Source: Avena insularis | Lineage: Eukaryota > Streptophyta > Magnoliopsida > Poales > Poaceae | Assembly (NCBI GenBank): GCA_023614405.1 | Contig: CM042691.1 | Span: 171,960,927-172,024,926, forward strand | DNA length: 64,000 nucleotides | Reading direction: 5' to 3' | Shown here: in pieces, positions 34,080 through 44,893 of the stretch | How the letters are laid out: every line of letters begins with the position of its first letter | Numbering within the stretch: the first letter of the stretch is position 1 | Translations under genes and position numbers: made by a program | The notes under the pieces: generated by a model | Database searches by the model: none | Told to the model about the DNA's origin: nothing | Seen by the model: the letters and a program-made list of their open reading frames with translations, nothing else

Positions 34080-35113
34080 GTACAGAGGGGTAATAGTTGA
34101 GATCTGGTTATTATCCTGCCCCCTGTGTCCACCTAGGAGCCGAGTTATTGACACATGTTCCGAGACTGAGCACTCTAACCACATGTGGGGTGTATGGGCA
34201 CCCCTATCGGCTTAGGATTTCAAAGTACTATTCTAGGGCCACAAAACTAGTTTGGGCTTTACTCGTTACGTACTATACTTATTCATGTATGAGATGTTTA
34301 TTACATGTTGCTCGATGAGCGTTTATTACTGTTGCGTAGGTGCGGCACTCTATCACGGTAATATATTATTTATGGCCTCTGCTCGCGTGATAAGTGCAAG
34401 CAATCTTAGGGTCCATACAAGGAGGATTAGCTATATCTTATACGGATAACTTTTTTGGGTGGACCCCATTGGGTCTGGGAAAGCGTTGTGTCTGAGGCCC
34501 CGCCAACATACTGATGCGTGTATGTTAATTGGTCTGGAAACATGGGTTGAAGTGCGTGTAGAAACTTTGGTGCACCCCTACAGGGTTAAATCTTTTTGAA
34601 AAGCCGTGTCCACGGTTTTGGACGACTTGGAGCACAGTTTCCCTATCATAGAAAACATTTACTAAAGTTTATTGCTATAATTTAACTTGTATATGATATG
34701 ACTAGTAAGTTGGTAACCACCATGGAAAGAATGCATAAAATTGCCAACTGTGTGAGTTTCTTCGGCAGGACTTCCTCGTTTGGTATCGAGGGGGAAATAC
34801 CAGGATGGGTATGATTGGTGGTAGTATCAGGTTGGTTCTAAATAGGTCTTTATTATCCCTCTCTGATAGCCGACAAATGTATTGAGTTTCTTTGAATTTC
34901 TCTTTATTTTATTCTTGGAAATGATCTAGATGATATTGTTTTCATCTTTAAACCAATCCTTTCCATTCATAGAAATCAAACATGGCATTGCAAGCATTCC
35001 TACATTCATCACACACATTCATTCATATTAATTTTAATAATCAAAGTTTTTTTTAACCCTAAAATTGGGTGATTGGAACTTGATAATCTTGATTAATATT
35101 TTTGGGATGTTAT
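34080..35113 (+). repeat. dispersed LTR-like repeat fragment
   Basis: 34,080-34,860 matches 60,740-61,440 over several blocks (gagatctggtt, cctaggagccgag, gggccacaaaactagtttggg, ggacgacttggagcacagtttc). It ends at gggatgttata near 35,113, like a decayed LTR end. Both copies are therefore probably LTR DNA of one family. Confidence 0.55.
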
Positions 35114-35476
35114 AGTAAACCAATCCAAGATACACAAGTGTGCCAAATTTTGGATCAATTGGTCAGCGTTTAAGCCATGAACTAGCTAAACCCCATGTGT
35201 TGACCACATGTAGAGGGCAAAACTGAGCATTGCTAAGAAACTAGGTGCATGACCATAGAAAGTTGCAATAACACATACATTATGGGATTATCCAACATAC
35301 AAACTTGGGAGGGTCACACTAGTTCGAATTAAATACAAACATTGACAATAGTTAAAATTTATCATACAAATTCAAATTAATAATTCAAATCCATTTTTTC
35401 TTGCTCCTAGTGTTTTTCGCTGCGTTCACCACCTTGCTCCTGGTGATCCTAGCTGGAATATTCTCAGAGTCCACCA

Positions 35477-36136
35477 TCAGCTTCTTCCGTTTTTCCCTTT
35501 GTTCCTTTTCTCTGCATCCAATGAATCAAGTGCTTTAGTCTGTCGTACAATTGGTTCAATCACGTTTCGATCCGCTGGTTCATATGGTTGAAAAAGCATT
35601 GTCCCCATTTCTTCTATATCTGCTGGTGTAATTCCTTTACGCTTGAACTCGACTTCAATCTCCCACATAGTTGATGTAATATCATCTTGATCGACTGGTT
35701 TAATCTCCCCTCCATTTGGTTCAATCTCCTCTGCATTTGGTTCAATATCCTCTCGATCAACTGGTTCAATCTCCTATGCATTTGGTTCAATCTCCTCTTG
35801 ATCCATTGGTTCAATCTCCCCTTCATTTGGTTCAATCTCCTCTCGATCCATTTTTTCAATCTGCAATGTATCTATTGCTTCATTCTCCTCTCGTTCAAAC
35901 GCTTCATTCTCATCTGCATTTGCTGCACCCGCTTGATCATCCATTCCATAAGCTGGGTCCACTACATTTTTACAAAGCCTATCAATGTTCCCTAGGATGC
36001 CACAACATTTGCACTTACGTCGTCGAGGTGGTGCACCACCCTCTGCACTAGCTCTTATCCTATTCTTCCTTGGCCTACCTGCTAGTCTATAAAAACTGGA
36101 GGGTATAGCTTGAAGCCTGGATCTACTTCCATCCAT
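35477..36136 (-). pseudogene. MULE transposase C-terminus: zinc knuckle plus EIEP repeats
   Basis: One frame of 219 codons with a TAG at 35,774-35,776. The start reads RLAGRPRKNRIRA, followed by the knuckle KCKCCGILGNIDRLCKN, the pattern seen at the end of MuDR-type transposases. Then come acidic repeats: EIEPNEGEIEPMDQEEIEPN on one side of the stop and EIEPVDREDIEPNAEEIEPN on the other, built from a roughly 24-bp DNA repeat. The tail ends in KRNKGKNGRS. The plus-strand ORFs here (35,687-36,051) are antisense shadows of this repeat. Confidence 0.7.
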
Positions 36137-36476
36137 TGGTCTTTTCCCAACAAGGCTAGAACATTCTGAGCATATGCTGCCCTAAATTTGGCAATGAAGA
36201 AATACTCCGACACGTACTGATCAACTTCACCCTATTCACCACCTAGAACACCCATTAAAAACAATGCATGTATGAAGGGTTTCCCACGGAGCTGCCATTG
36301 CCTGCAAAGGCATGTCCTACCAACCAAACTCACTCAATCCCTCCATTGCTTATCTTTACTATCAGTGTACGTTACCTCAGCATCCATTCCTCTTCTAATG
36401 CATTTCATCTTCAATTGTTTTTCCCTGGCATTCAAAGCCTTAATCAAAGATGGGAGGATAATATGGCCAACATATA

Positions 36477-36481
36477 CTGTT
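36477..36481. other. target-site duplication CTGTT (left)
   Basis: ctgtt here and at 50,878-50,882 flank the giant-LTR element exactly. Confidence 0.9.
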
Positions 36482-39400
36482 TGTGGCACCCCGGATTTAC
36501 GGTCCGAGCATACCCATCATGCATATAATTCACGTTCCCATGATCAGTGAGTCGTGAGCATAACCGACTAGTATCATTACAACGTCCATACCATATCGAG
36601 TACATAACTTACAAAGTGGCCCTTATGGCAGTTACACCTCAAGTAGCGGAAGTCTTCAAGCGCAGAGCCCATGTCATGCCTTAACCTACAGGCAACTGAC
36701 TAGGAAGACGGCCTAGCTCGCATAGACTCAGCAACTTCGTTCCTTCTAAACATATGCAATCTGGACAAGTAAATAGACAGGGACAATGTCGATGAGTACT
36801 TGGAGTGTACTCACAAACCACCTTAAGAGAATAATACAAAAAGGTATGCAATATGGTTGTGGTAGGATGGCTCCATATGAGGTTCTTTTGTAAATTAGTT
36901 TCTCTTGTAGATATAGCCAATCTCAATATCTCTGTTGAAAAACTTTTGTAGAACAGTTTGGAGAACCCTTTTTGAAAAGTTTTTAGAAAATACTAGGATT
37001 GGGTCACCCATTTGTTTCTCCTTCGGTCATCTCATGACCAAACTCCTTCCTCCATTTTCTCGACCATCCCATGGTCAAAACATTTTTGAGCCATTGCTTT
37101 TCCGAAGTCCTTTTTGAAAACAAAACCATCACCGCTGTACAGCCGCCAGCACAATCGTCCATGACCGAGGACTCGGCTATTCGAATATATTTACACTCTG
37201 CAGATGTTGTACACTGTACCCACACCATCCAATTACCTGTCCCTGATCTACACTGATTGTGGGTCGAATAACCGGTCAAGACCTTCCAAATGCACTCTCC
37301 GATACAAGTGCTACCCTATGAGGTTAACCCCCTCAACACCGGGACGCCCTATATAGTCACAAGCCAACCGGAGCGCGTTTTGCACCCCGCGGAGTGTGCG
37401 CTTTCAATGAAGGGCTCATAGTATCGTCTGGTCGCCACTTAGACGGTATTTACCAACCCCAGACCGATGTTTCCCATGGGCCTTTACAGGGGAAAGCCCA
37501 GCCTCCGGGAATTTGTTCTTCCCCGTAGTAGTTTGAGACACCTATACCAGATTAGACAAACATCCAGCCTAGCCCCGTCCCATTCTAGAGTAATGTGGTT
37601 GCACGGGTTAATTGCACTAGCTTCAAAACTGGCCAGCCCGGCTATTTTTGTAAATGTTTTTCCTCCATAATTTTGTAAAACAAAACCCTTATCATTTTCC
37701 AAACCACTTGATAGGCCAAGCCTCACCAAGGTTTTCTCATAAAAAAATTTGAGAGTCTTTTCCCAGGGTCTTCCCATCCTACACTTTTGCTTAGGCTAAC
37801 ACGGGGTCTCCAAGCGGTTATGGTGTTAAACACCATCTACCATACTAAGGGAAGGTAGGTATTATACAAATGGGTTGTACCTAAAGGTACTAAGGGGTAA
37901 TTATTTGGAGGAGCCAAACATTCCCCATATAAACCATAGTATAAGGAAACAATGCAATTTGCATAGATAAGTAGATAAAACATGCATAGGTAAAATAATA
38001 GGACAAGGCATATGAGCAAGAAGGTAGCTTTCCTGTGACTAGCGAGAAGTCCCTTGACGGCGTTAGATAACCAGAATACCAATAATATTAATGATATATA
38101 ACCCCGATGCTTCCTTCTTCTCGGTGTCTCACAATCGCAACTATCGCCGTTATCGAGCATACATGCAAACAAACAACACCACAATCAATACAAATTATGT
38201 CAGCATCAAACCATACAGCAAGCTAAGGATAAATACAAGATAATCATCAGTGGGATGTTGGAGGTTTGATTTGATTGAATTGGAAGGAGGTTTGGAGGCA
38301 TTAGGGAAAGAATCCCTTTTTATTAAAAGTCTAGGAATTACCTAAGGGAGGGTTTTTGATCAAGGAAGTCATCTGTTTGATACCATTGTGTAAAAATGAT
38401 ACCATCAGATAGGTATTGATAGAATGAAACCAACAAAAGTGGTTTCACTATTTTATCAATTTCCTAAAATTTATAATGGGTTTTATAGTGATTAAAAGTC
38501 TAGTTTTAGGAACTAATTCACCATAACTTCTCTGGAGTTCCAAAAATTATTTCCTTGGTTTAAAAGTTAGTATTTGGTGGACTGAAACCAGATGAGTTGG
38601 AATCACCTCAAAACAATTACCAGAATGCCCACGAGAAATTCCCAAAGATAGTACGGGATGATATTTGACTTTTTCATCAGATTAAATTTACATAAGATTT
38701 TTAGGTGATTCCAAGGACACTTGTTAGGTACTAGATACCTTTCTGTAGGAACTAGAATCACTCCTTTTTGGATTTACAAAACTCAAGTGGTGAATTTATT
38801 GGTTAACAAACCATGCAAAGAAATGTTTAATTCACCATAATTCAAATATAACTCAATAAATCTTGAGCTCCTGGGTTTTGGTACTTATTGGTATAGAGGT
38901 TTACTGGGAGTTGGAATTAGGTCAAAAAATCATTTGGTTTGACATAGAGAAATTTCTAAAGTAAGAAATGGCTAGTTTTTATTATTTTTGCTACATGCAA
39001 TATGGGAAGCAATTTTATGTGGGGCCAATGGGACAAGCATGGTATGGCTAATACCTTTCAGTACCAATTGGGTTCATGCGATTTGGAGATGTAAATATTT
39101 CTAGAGAATTTGTTTAGTGAACTGGATAGATCGTAGTAGATGATTTATCATCTTTTTTTAAACAGAAAATTGGATAGCCAAAGCCTTTGCAGGGTAGAGA
39201 GAACACTATGGTATCCAATAAAATTTAGATATGAGTAATTTGGATTAGTTTTCATTTTTATTTCTATTTTAAACCAAACATGTTGTACCAGATCTGGAAT
39301 ACAGGACTAAAAGAAGAGAAGAAGGGGGTGGCGCGGGCCAGAACCTGAGCGGACTGGGCACCTGGGATCAAATCCAGCCCATCCGGGCGATGCCTCGCAT

Positions 39401-39563
39401 GCACGGAAGGGAGAGAGGAACCGTGGTTGGGACTGCAGGCCCATGGCCCACTGCACCGAAGGGCTATCGGGCGTCGTCGGTCGTCCGATCTAAAGGAGGT
39501 CGACGGCTGCGGTGTTGTCTCCTTCCTCGTGCCTCACATGGCGGAAACCCTAGCATTGGGAGG

Positions 39564-39589
39564 CGCGGGCGCCACGGGAGGCGCCCGCG
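39564..39589. repeat. 10-bp GC inverted repeat in LTR
   Basis: cgcgggcgcc, six-base loop, ggcgcccgcg: a perfect 10-bp stem of only G and C. The other LTR has lost the match. Confidence 0.7.
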
Positions 39590-39962
39590 ACGGGAGGCGA
39601 GGGGGGTGCGGGTCGTTGCAGGAAGCAGAACGAGGGGTGGCACGGTCGGGGTAGACGCCAGCAGTATTCTCGCATGACGGGGCCGAGGGGAATCTCGTCG
39701 GTGGTGCATATACAGAGGGTCCTACACAAAAATGAGGGGAGGGTTAGATGCAGAGGAGAGAGGAGATCTTGACATGGTCACATGCAGAGAGGGAGGAGGG
39801 GAGAGGGAAGCTCGAGGCTCGTTTCTTGGTGGAGGCCAAGGTGCCTTCTCCTCCTCTTCTCAGGCAATATAGAGCAGCGGAGCGGGGGAGGGAGCTCTGG
39901 GGAGGATAGGTGGGAGTGTGGGGGAGAAATGAGGCCAGAGAGAGGAATTGGAGTGGGTGGAG

Positions 39963-39973
39963 GCTTATAAACC
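39963..39973 (-). promoter_or_regulatory. putative TATA box, giant-LTR element
   Basis: gtttataagc on the minus strand, followed by a C/T-rich leader with cttctcctcct-type tracts. Retained at 48,409-48,418 in the other LTR, which would be the driving copy. Confidence 0.55.
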
Positions 39974-41850
39974 GAGGTGGTATGGTCTATGGTGGACCAT
40001 GCCCATGGGGGAAGCAAGGGAGGGGTGGTGGCCATCCATTGGGCAGTAGGGGTGATGGAGAGAGGTCTCTGGTCGTGGTAGGGGACAGAGAGGTGACAGT
40101 GGCTGATGTAATGAGAAAAGAAAAGTATGACATGACCTTACCTTTGTCTCCCCCCTCAAACAACCATGTGGGATAAAGAGGTGGGGCATGCTACAGTGTT
40201 CTTCGACCAGAAGGGAGTGATGGTGCTTAGGAGACTTACTTGGCAAGCTTTTATGAGGTTTGACTTTTATTTAACTCAAGTTTGATGGTTTTGTAAAATG
40301 TTGATCAAATGGATTCTTCTGAAGGAAGTTGAATAAATTGCATTGGTAAAGTGTGCAAATGGTACTGGTGTGTGTGTAAAGTCATTGCATAACCCCAAGA
40401 ATTATTTGGGATTTTTCCAAAGTTTAGAAGTCCACTTAATCTCATTTATTCAAATAGTGTAGAAATAGATTATGAAATCTAATGTAATAATTTTTCATTA
40501 TACAAGGTTCATTTTTAGTGTAAAATGGTGATGAATACCATTTTACATCTTGTAGAATTTATTTGGAATTTATTGAGATTGAAAAGTATTTTTAATGGAT
40601 TAGTTGTTGTTTCTGTTAATTAAGAAAAAGGGCAAAAGAAATAATTAAGAATCTCAAAAATATTTATTTTTGAGTTTGGAAGATAGGGTATGATATATAG
40701 TATTCAATTATGCCTTGGATTGGCTAAGTGATTTGGAGAAAATCAAACTTGCCTTTATAGATAAGGATTTGGAGAATTTGGTAGATAAAGGAAATTAAAT
40801 GGTTTAATAATCCAATTAATTGGGAGAATTATTTGGGGATTCTTATATCCAAGGTGGATGATTTAAACTTTATGTAGGCATCAAGATCATCCTTGTTTTT
40901 GGAGGAAAGTGGTGGAAAGGGTGGAAACTAAATTCGGGGAGGATCTAGGGTTTAGTTATTCTGATGCCACCTAAACAGGGTTGGATTAGGGAGCTCAGAG
41001 CTCTCCTTGGTACAAGGGGTATATGGATGGATAGACCATGTAATATAGATGATCATGGAATGAATAGTTGGGCTTGGTTGGATTTTAGGTGGTGTAGGGA
41101 AGATGGCAAACTTTGTTGAAAATAAGGTTGCCATAACAGATACATCAGGTAGCCTCCTAAACCATGTGGGTTGAAGAAGCACAAGGCTCCAATGGAAACA
41201 CGTGAGGTCGGTGTTGATAGTCCATGGTTAGTAGATCATAACCATGCAAATAGTTGGTCAAGGGGAGGTGGCATATATAAGTGAGCTTCTGCCAAAGTAG
41301 GTAAGATGGTAAGATTTGCAGAAAAGGTTATTATCTTGACTACAAAACCATCATGGATGAGTGGGAAATAGAATGGTTTAGCCAAGGGCAAGAGTGGGAT
41401 TTGGTAGTACTAATGATGTACTACAAGATGGTTCACATACATTCTCAAGAATCCACATGGGTTGGAAAAGGTAGAGCTCTAAAGATTGAGTCTAGATAAG
41501 AAATCCACACTTAGCCATTTTGGTGGATTTATGGTTTTAGACTAGAGTGCAAGTGCAGATGATTTTGAGAGGATGCTAGGTCCCAAACTCTTGATCAAGG
41601 AGAGGAGGTAGAGGTACTAACTAAGTAGATAGGATTCATGCTTAGATTGGGTGTCCACTGAGTTGTAAACCATCCAGGGGGATTATCCTTGGATTGATTT
41701 GAGCAGGAGAGGAGATAGTCACTCTAGTGGCTTAGGACAGATCCAGACTTAGATGCTTGATAGGGCTTGATGATCCCAAGCAAGGGTTGGGTCCTAAGGG
41801 ATGAGCTACTAGATTAGATCACTCTAATTCCTAAGCAAACAAGGCAATTG

Positions 41851-41895
41851 GCAGATCAAGGCAATTCATCAACCAGCAAATCAAGGCAATTCATC
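41851..41895. repeat. 25-bp minisatellite, two copies
   Basis: Unit agatcaaggcaattcatcaaccagc; the other LTR has three copies at 50,279-50,360. Confidence 0.85.
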
Positions 41896-42415
41896 TTAAC
41901 ACTTATCTAACTACTACTAGGGTTACCATCAAGCCTACTTGAGGTAAGGAGGGGTATTTTGAAAGAGTTTTTGCTTTGCAGTAAGATAAGTACCATCTTG
42001 GTATCTCTACCAAGATAGAGATGAATAGGTTTTAATAAGGGTTTTTGGAAAACCTAGCGATATGGATAGTTGAGAGTTCTGTCTTGAAAACATAAGGAGA
42101 TTATATTTTAGTTCTCCATAGTTTTGTTAATATAAAAAGTAAAAATAGTTTTGTTTTGTCAAAGTCATCTTGGCTCAGGTTTTGAAATGCCAGAACATTT
42201 GGGAATATGAAGGATGAGCTAAGACATCTCTTTTGTAAACTAGCTTTTGTCAACTAGTGTTGAGATAAGAAGTATAGCACCTAATTCATAATCAGTTGTA
42301 AGAACACAAGCAGGCAAGTAAACAACATTGCACATGTAACAAGAAAAAGTTTTTGTTCCCCCTGATTTTTGCCTTTTGGACAACAATTCAGGGTTGCTGA
42401 AATTGGGATGTTACA

Positions 42416-42451
42416 GACCTTTCCCCCTTAAAATAATCTCGTCCCGAGATT
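42416..42451 (-). other. polypurine tract with adjacent palindrome (giant-LTR element)
   Basis: AAGGGGGAAAGGTC on the minus strand abuts the LTR; arms aatctcg and cgagatt at 42,435-42,451 form a 7-bp stem with a 3-base loop. Confidence 0.85.
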
Positions 42452-42602
42452 AGGGAGGAGTAGGGTTCGGGTGATAACATCCGCTTAACAATTTCAGCGG
42501 TGGAAATTTTTAGGCGCTAAGATGTTTTGCAACGACCCAAAATGGTTAGTCACAGATTGGAGCTGAGGGGCTTGGGGTTTGGGTTGTTTGGATGAAACGA
42601 GT

Positions 42603-42623
42603 GGAAAAGACGCAATCTTTTCC
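42603..42623. repeat. hairpin block 1
   Basis: Arms ggaaaaga and tcttttcc, loop cgcaa, followed by ccttagg. Confidence 0.75.
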
Positions 42624-42930
42624 CCTTAGGACAAATCTAGGTAATCTTAGCGTCGACGGGGTACTTCCTTCTTAAGGCTAGATAGCGATTTGAGTCTTCT
42701 TTATTACTTTGCCTCGTGCTCGACTTTTCTCTCTTCAAGATCTTGATATACCGGGGTGTTGGCTAGGCGGTCGACCTTGTAGTGGAGGGCTTTCCTGAAG
42801 TATCTTCTGATTCTGGAGAAATGTCGATTACAATCCTTCTTGCAGGGTCGATGATTTGGATTCTGGAGGGGTGGTCTTCACTTAACAATGACTAGTGTTT
42901 GACTACAGGGTTCTATCGGGTTTTTGGCTA

Positions 42931-42949
42931 GGAAAGACGCAGGTTGTCC
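42931..42949. repeat. hairpin block 2 (imperfect)
   Basis: ggaaagacgcaggttgtcc followed by cccttagagc; one side of the stem has diverged. Confidence 0.6.
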
Positions 42950-43815
42950 CCCTTAGAGCGACACTAGGGGTTTCCGGCGGAGTCGCCGACATTCTTCGTT
43001 GGAGTCGTATGCTGATGCTGGGGGATGGCGCTGTTCCTTTGATCCTGCGGTGGTTACCTTCTGTCGACCTTGTTCCGCCTCGTGGGAGGCGTCGATGATA
43101 CTTCTTGAAGTAATAGTCGTAGCGGGGGAGGCGTTTAACTAGCTTCTGGTTAGTTAGTTCTGAGCTAGGTAGGGGTCCACTAGGTCTAGGATTGCTGTTG
43201 GCTGTTGACGGTCTCGAAACGCGGTCCTTTAGAAAAGGGATCTTTTCGGGTTCGGTCTAATGCAACGTCGTGGGTAGAACATGCAAAGAAGGGTATTATC
43301 CTTGCATATCATCCAAGAAGGTTCACTCAGAAAACAGCAGATTTGCGCCGGTCATTGGTGAAGGTACTTGACGCCTTACTGAACAGGTTTCGAGACGATC
43401 CTTCACTTGCTAGAGGTTAGCGGAGTAGGTAGGTGGGATACGAGGGACTATGTCGAGAGTTCTCCTTGAATCTTGTAGCCGTACTTGGGGTTGGGTACCC
43501 ACTTTGGTTACTGTATTTCCTCGGGGTTAGTGGAGTCGGAGCCCTTTTTAAGGGGAGTCCTTAGCGGAGATAGAAGAGAAAGGATTGTGTGATGTTTTCG
43601 GAGAGACTTGATGCCTTGGGTTGCTTTCTACTCCTTGGAGAGTAGTAGTGGAGGTTTCGGGTAGTCTTGTTTTCTTAATTCTGAACGTCTCGGTTGTTGG
43701 GAGATTCGAGCAGGCTTAAGGAGATTGTTGATGATGTCTGAGTTCTGTTCCTCTGACGACTCTCGGGGTGGTGTTTGGAGCAGGTTCTTGGATTGAAGAT
43801 CTTTTGGTATTGAGT

Positions 43816-43834
43816 GGAAAGACGCAGTCTTTCC
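43816..43834. repeat. hairpin block 3
   Basis: ggaaaga, loop cgcag, tctttcc, followed by accttagagc. Confidence 0.75.
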
Positions 43835-44877
43835 ACCTTAGAGCTTTACCTGGGGGTCATCGAGGTTGGGGTAGAACCTTCATCTTGGAGCAAAAGCGTG
43901 ATGCCATATTTGAGATCCTCGGGGAACACCTTATTGCGACTACCTTCCTATCGTGGCTTCCTAACGGAGCCGTAAGGGTTAACTCGGGGTAAATTTAGTG
44001 GTTAGCAATGCTTCTTCATTGTCCTTCGTCGGGGTGGAGGCATTTTAGCCTCAGAGGGGCTGCCTTTACTTGAAATCTTTGTGTTGCTCTGGTTTGTTGA
44101 CGGAGTAAAATCGTTGCCTTCGGGCCTTCTTATCTTCCGGCTTCTTGGCGATGACTTCATATTGGTTCAGCGGAAGGTCTATTAGGATTGTCACTTCCTT
44201 GGGGGCGATTAGAGCTAAGGCAAGAGTAGGAGTTGTCGGGGATTTCTTTATGTGTCCATCCTGCTGAGGAGAGGTTTTCAGCTATGGGGTTGCGGGGGTT
44301 AGCGTCGGAACACGCCAACAGGGTGGTCACAATTTTAGGATCGGATGGTCCTAGGAAGTCAAGCAACACATTCCAAGCATTACACAGCAGATGGCAAGCA
44401 AACAAGGCGTACCCTGTGTACAAAGGGGATGACTACACGCCATAAGGGGAATCCTATATTTAGGGATGCTAATCCTAGGTACGGACGTTACGGGGATCTT
44501 GACTTCTGTCTTGCCATTTGTTGTCGTCGGTGCCGTACTTGATCAATTTGGGGGCGATGAAGGACTCCGTTGGTAGGGCGATCTTGTAGTGTCTTTCATA
44601 GTTGGTAGCTCCTTTGTTTTGCTTGTCTGGGTGTCTCTTCGTTTCGTGAGCTCCGTCTTCATAGTCTTCGAGTCGGACTTTGTTTTTGGAAAACGGATCC
44701 TTTGAAGTAGATGAGATATAGAGTAACCCATTTTTAAATTGTTTAAGTCAGAGAAGATGAGATAAGAAATCCTTTCAAAAAGCTTTTGAGGAAATAGTTT
44801 GGGAACCCGGTGTTTTCATAAATAGGGGTTGTCCGGTCTAACGTCCATGCTAACTAAGGTCTCCTACAGTCAGGATG

Positions 44878-44889
44878 GCTCTGATACCA
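44878..44889 (-). other. primer binding site, initiator Met-tRNA type (giant-LTR element)
   Basis: TGGTATCAGAGC on the minus strand, four bases inside the LTR at 44,894. Confidence 0.92.
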
Positions 44890-44893
44890 TGTC

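Larger units (their letters stand above)
36482..42415 (-). repeat. 3' LTR of the giant-LTR element (5,934 bp)
   Basis: Aligns end to end with 44,894-50,877. AT-rich except for a GC-rich core promoter region near 39,300-40,200. ORFs inside (for example 39,390-39,677) are not conserved in frame between copies. Confidence 0.92.
42416..44893 (-). other. non-coding interior of the giant-LTR element
   Basis: No gag or pol motif found. It contains three related hairpin blocks (42,603-42,623; 42,931-42,949; 43,816-43,834) and a minus-strand charged frame of about 71 codons (about 44,279-44,067: GHIKKSPTT, LIDLPLNQYEVIAKKPEDKK) after a TAG, possibly a gag relic. GC content is higher than in the LTRs. 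Confidence 0.8.

Noticed and set aside
35687..36051. Repetitive plus-strand ORFs (FNLL/VQSPL repeats)
   Set aside because: Antisense reading of the EIEP repeats of the MULE transposase tail.
39390..40035. Several GC-rich ORFs in the giant LTR
   Set aside because: Frames are not kept in the matching part of the other LTR (47,8xx-48,48x) and composition explains their length.
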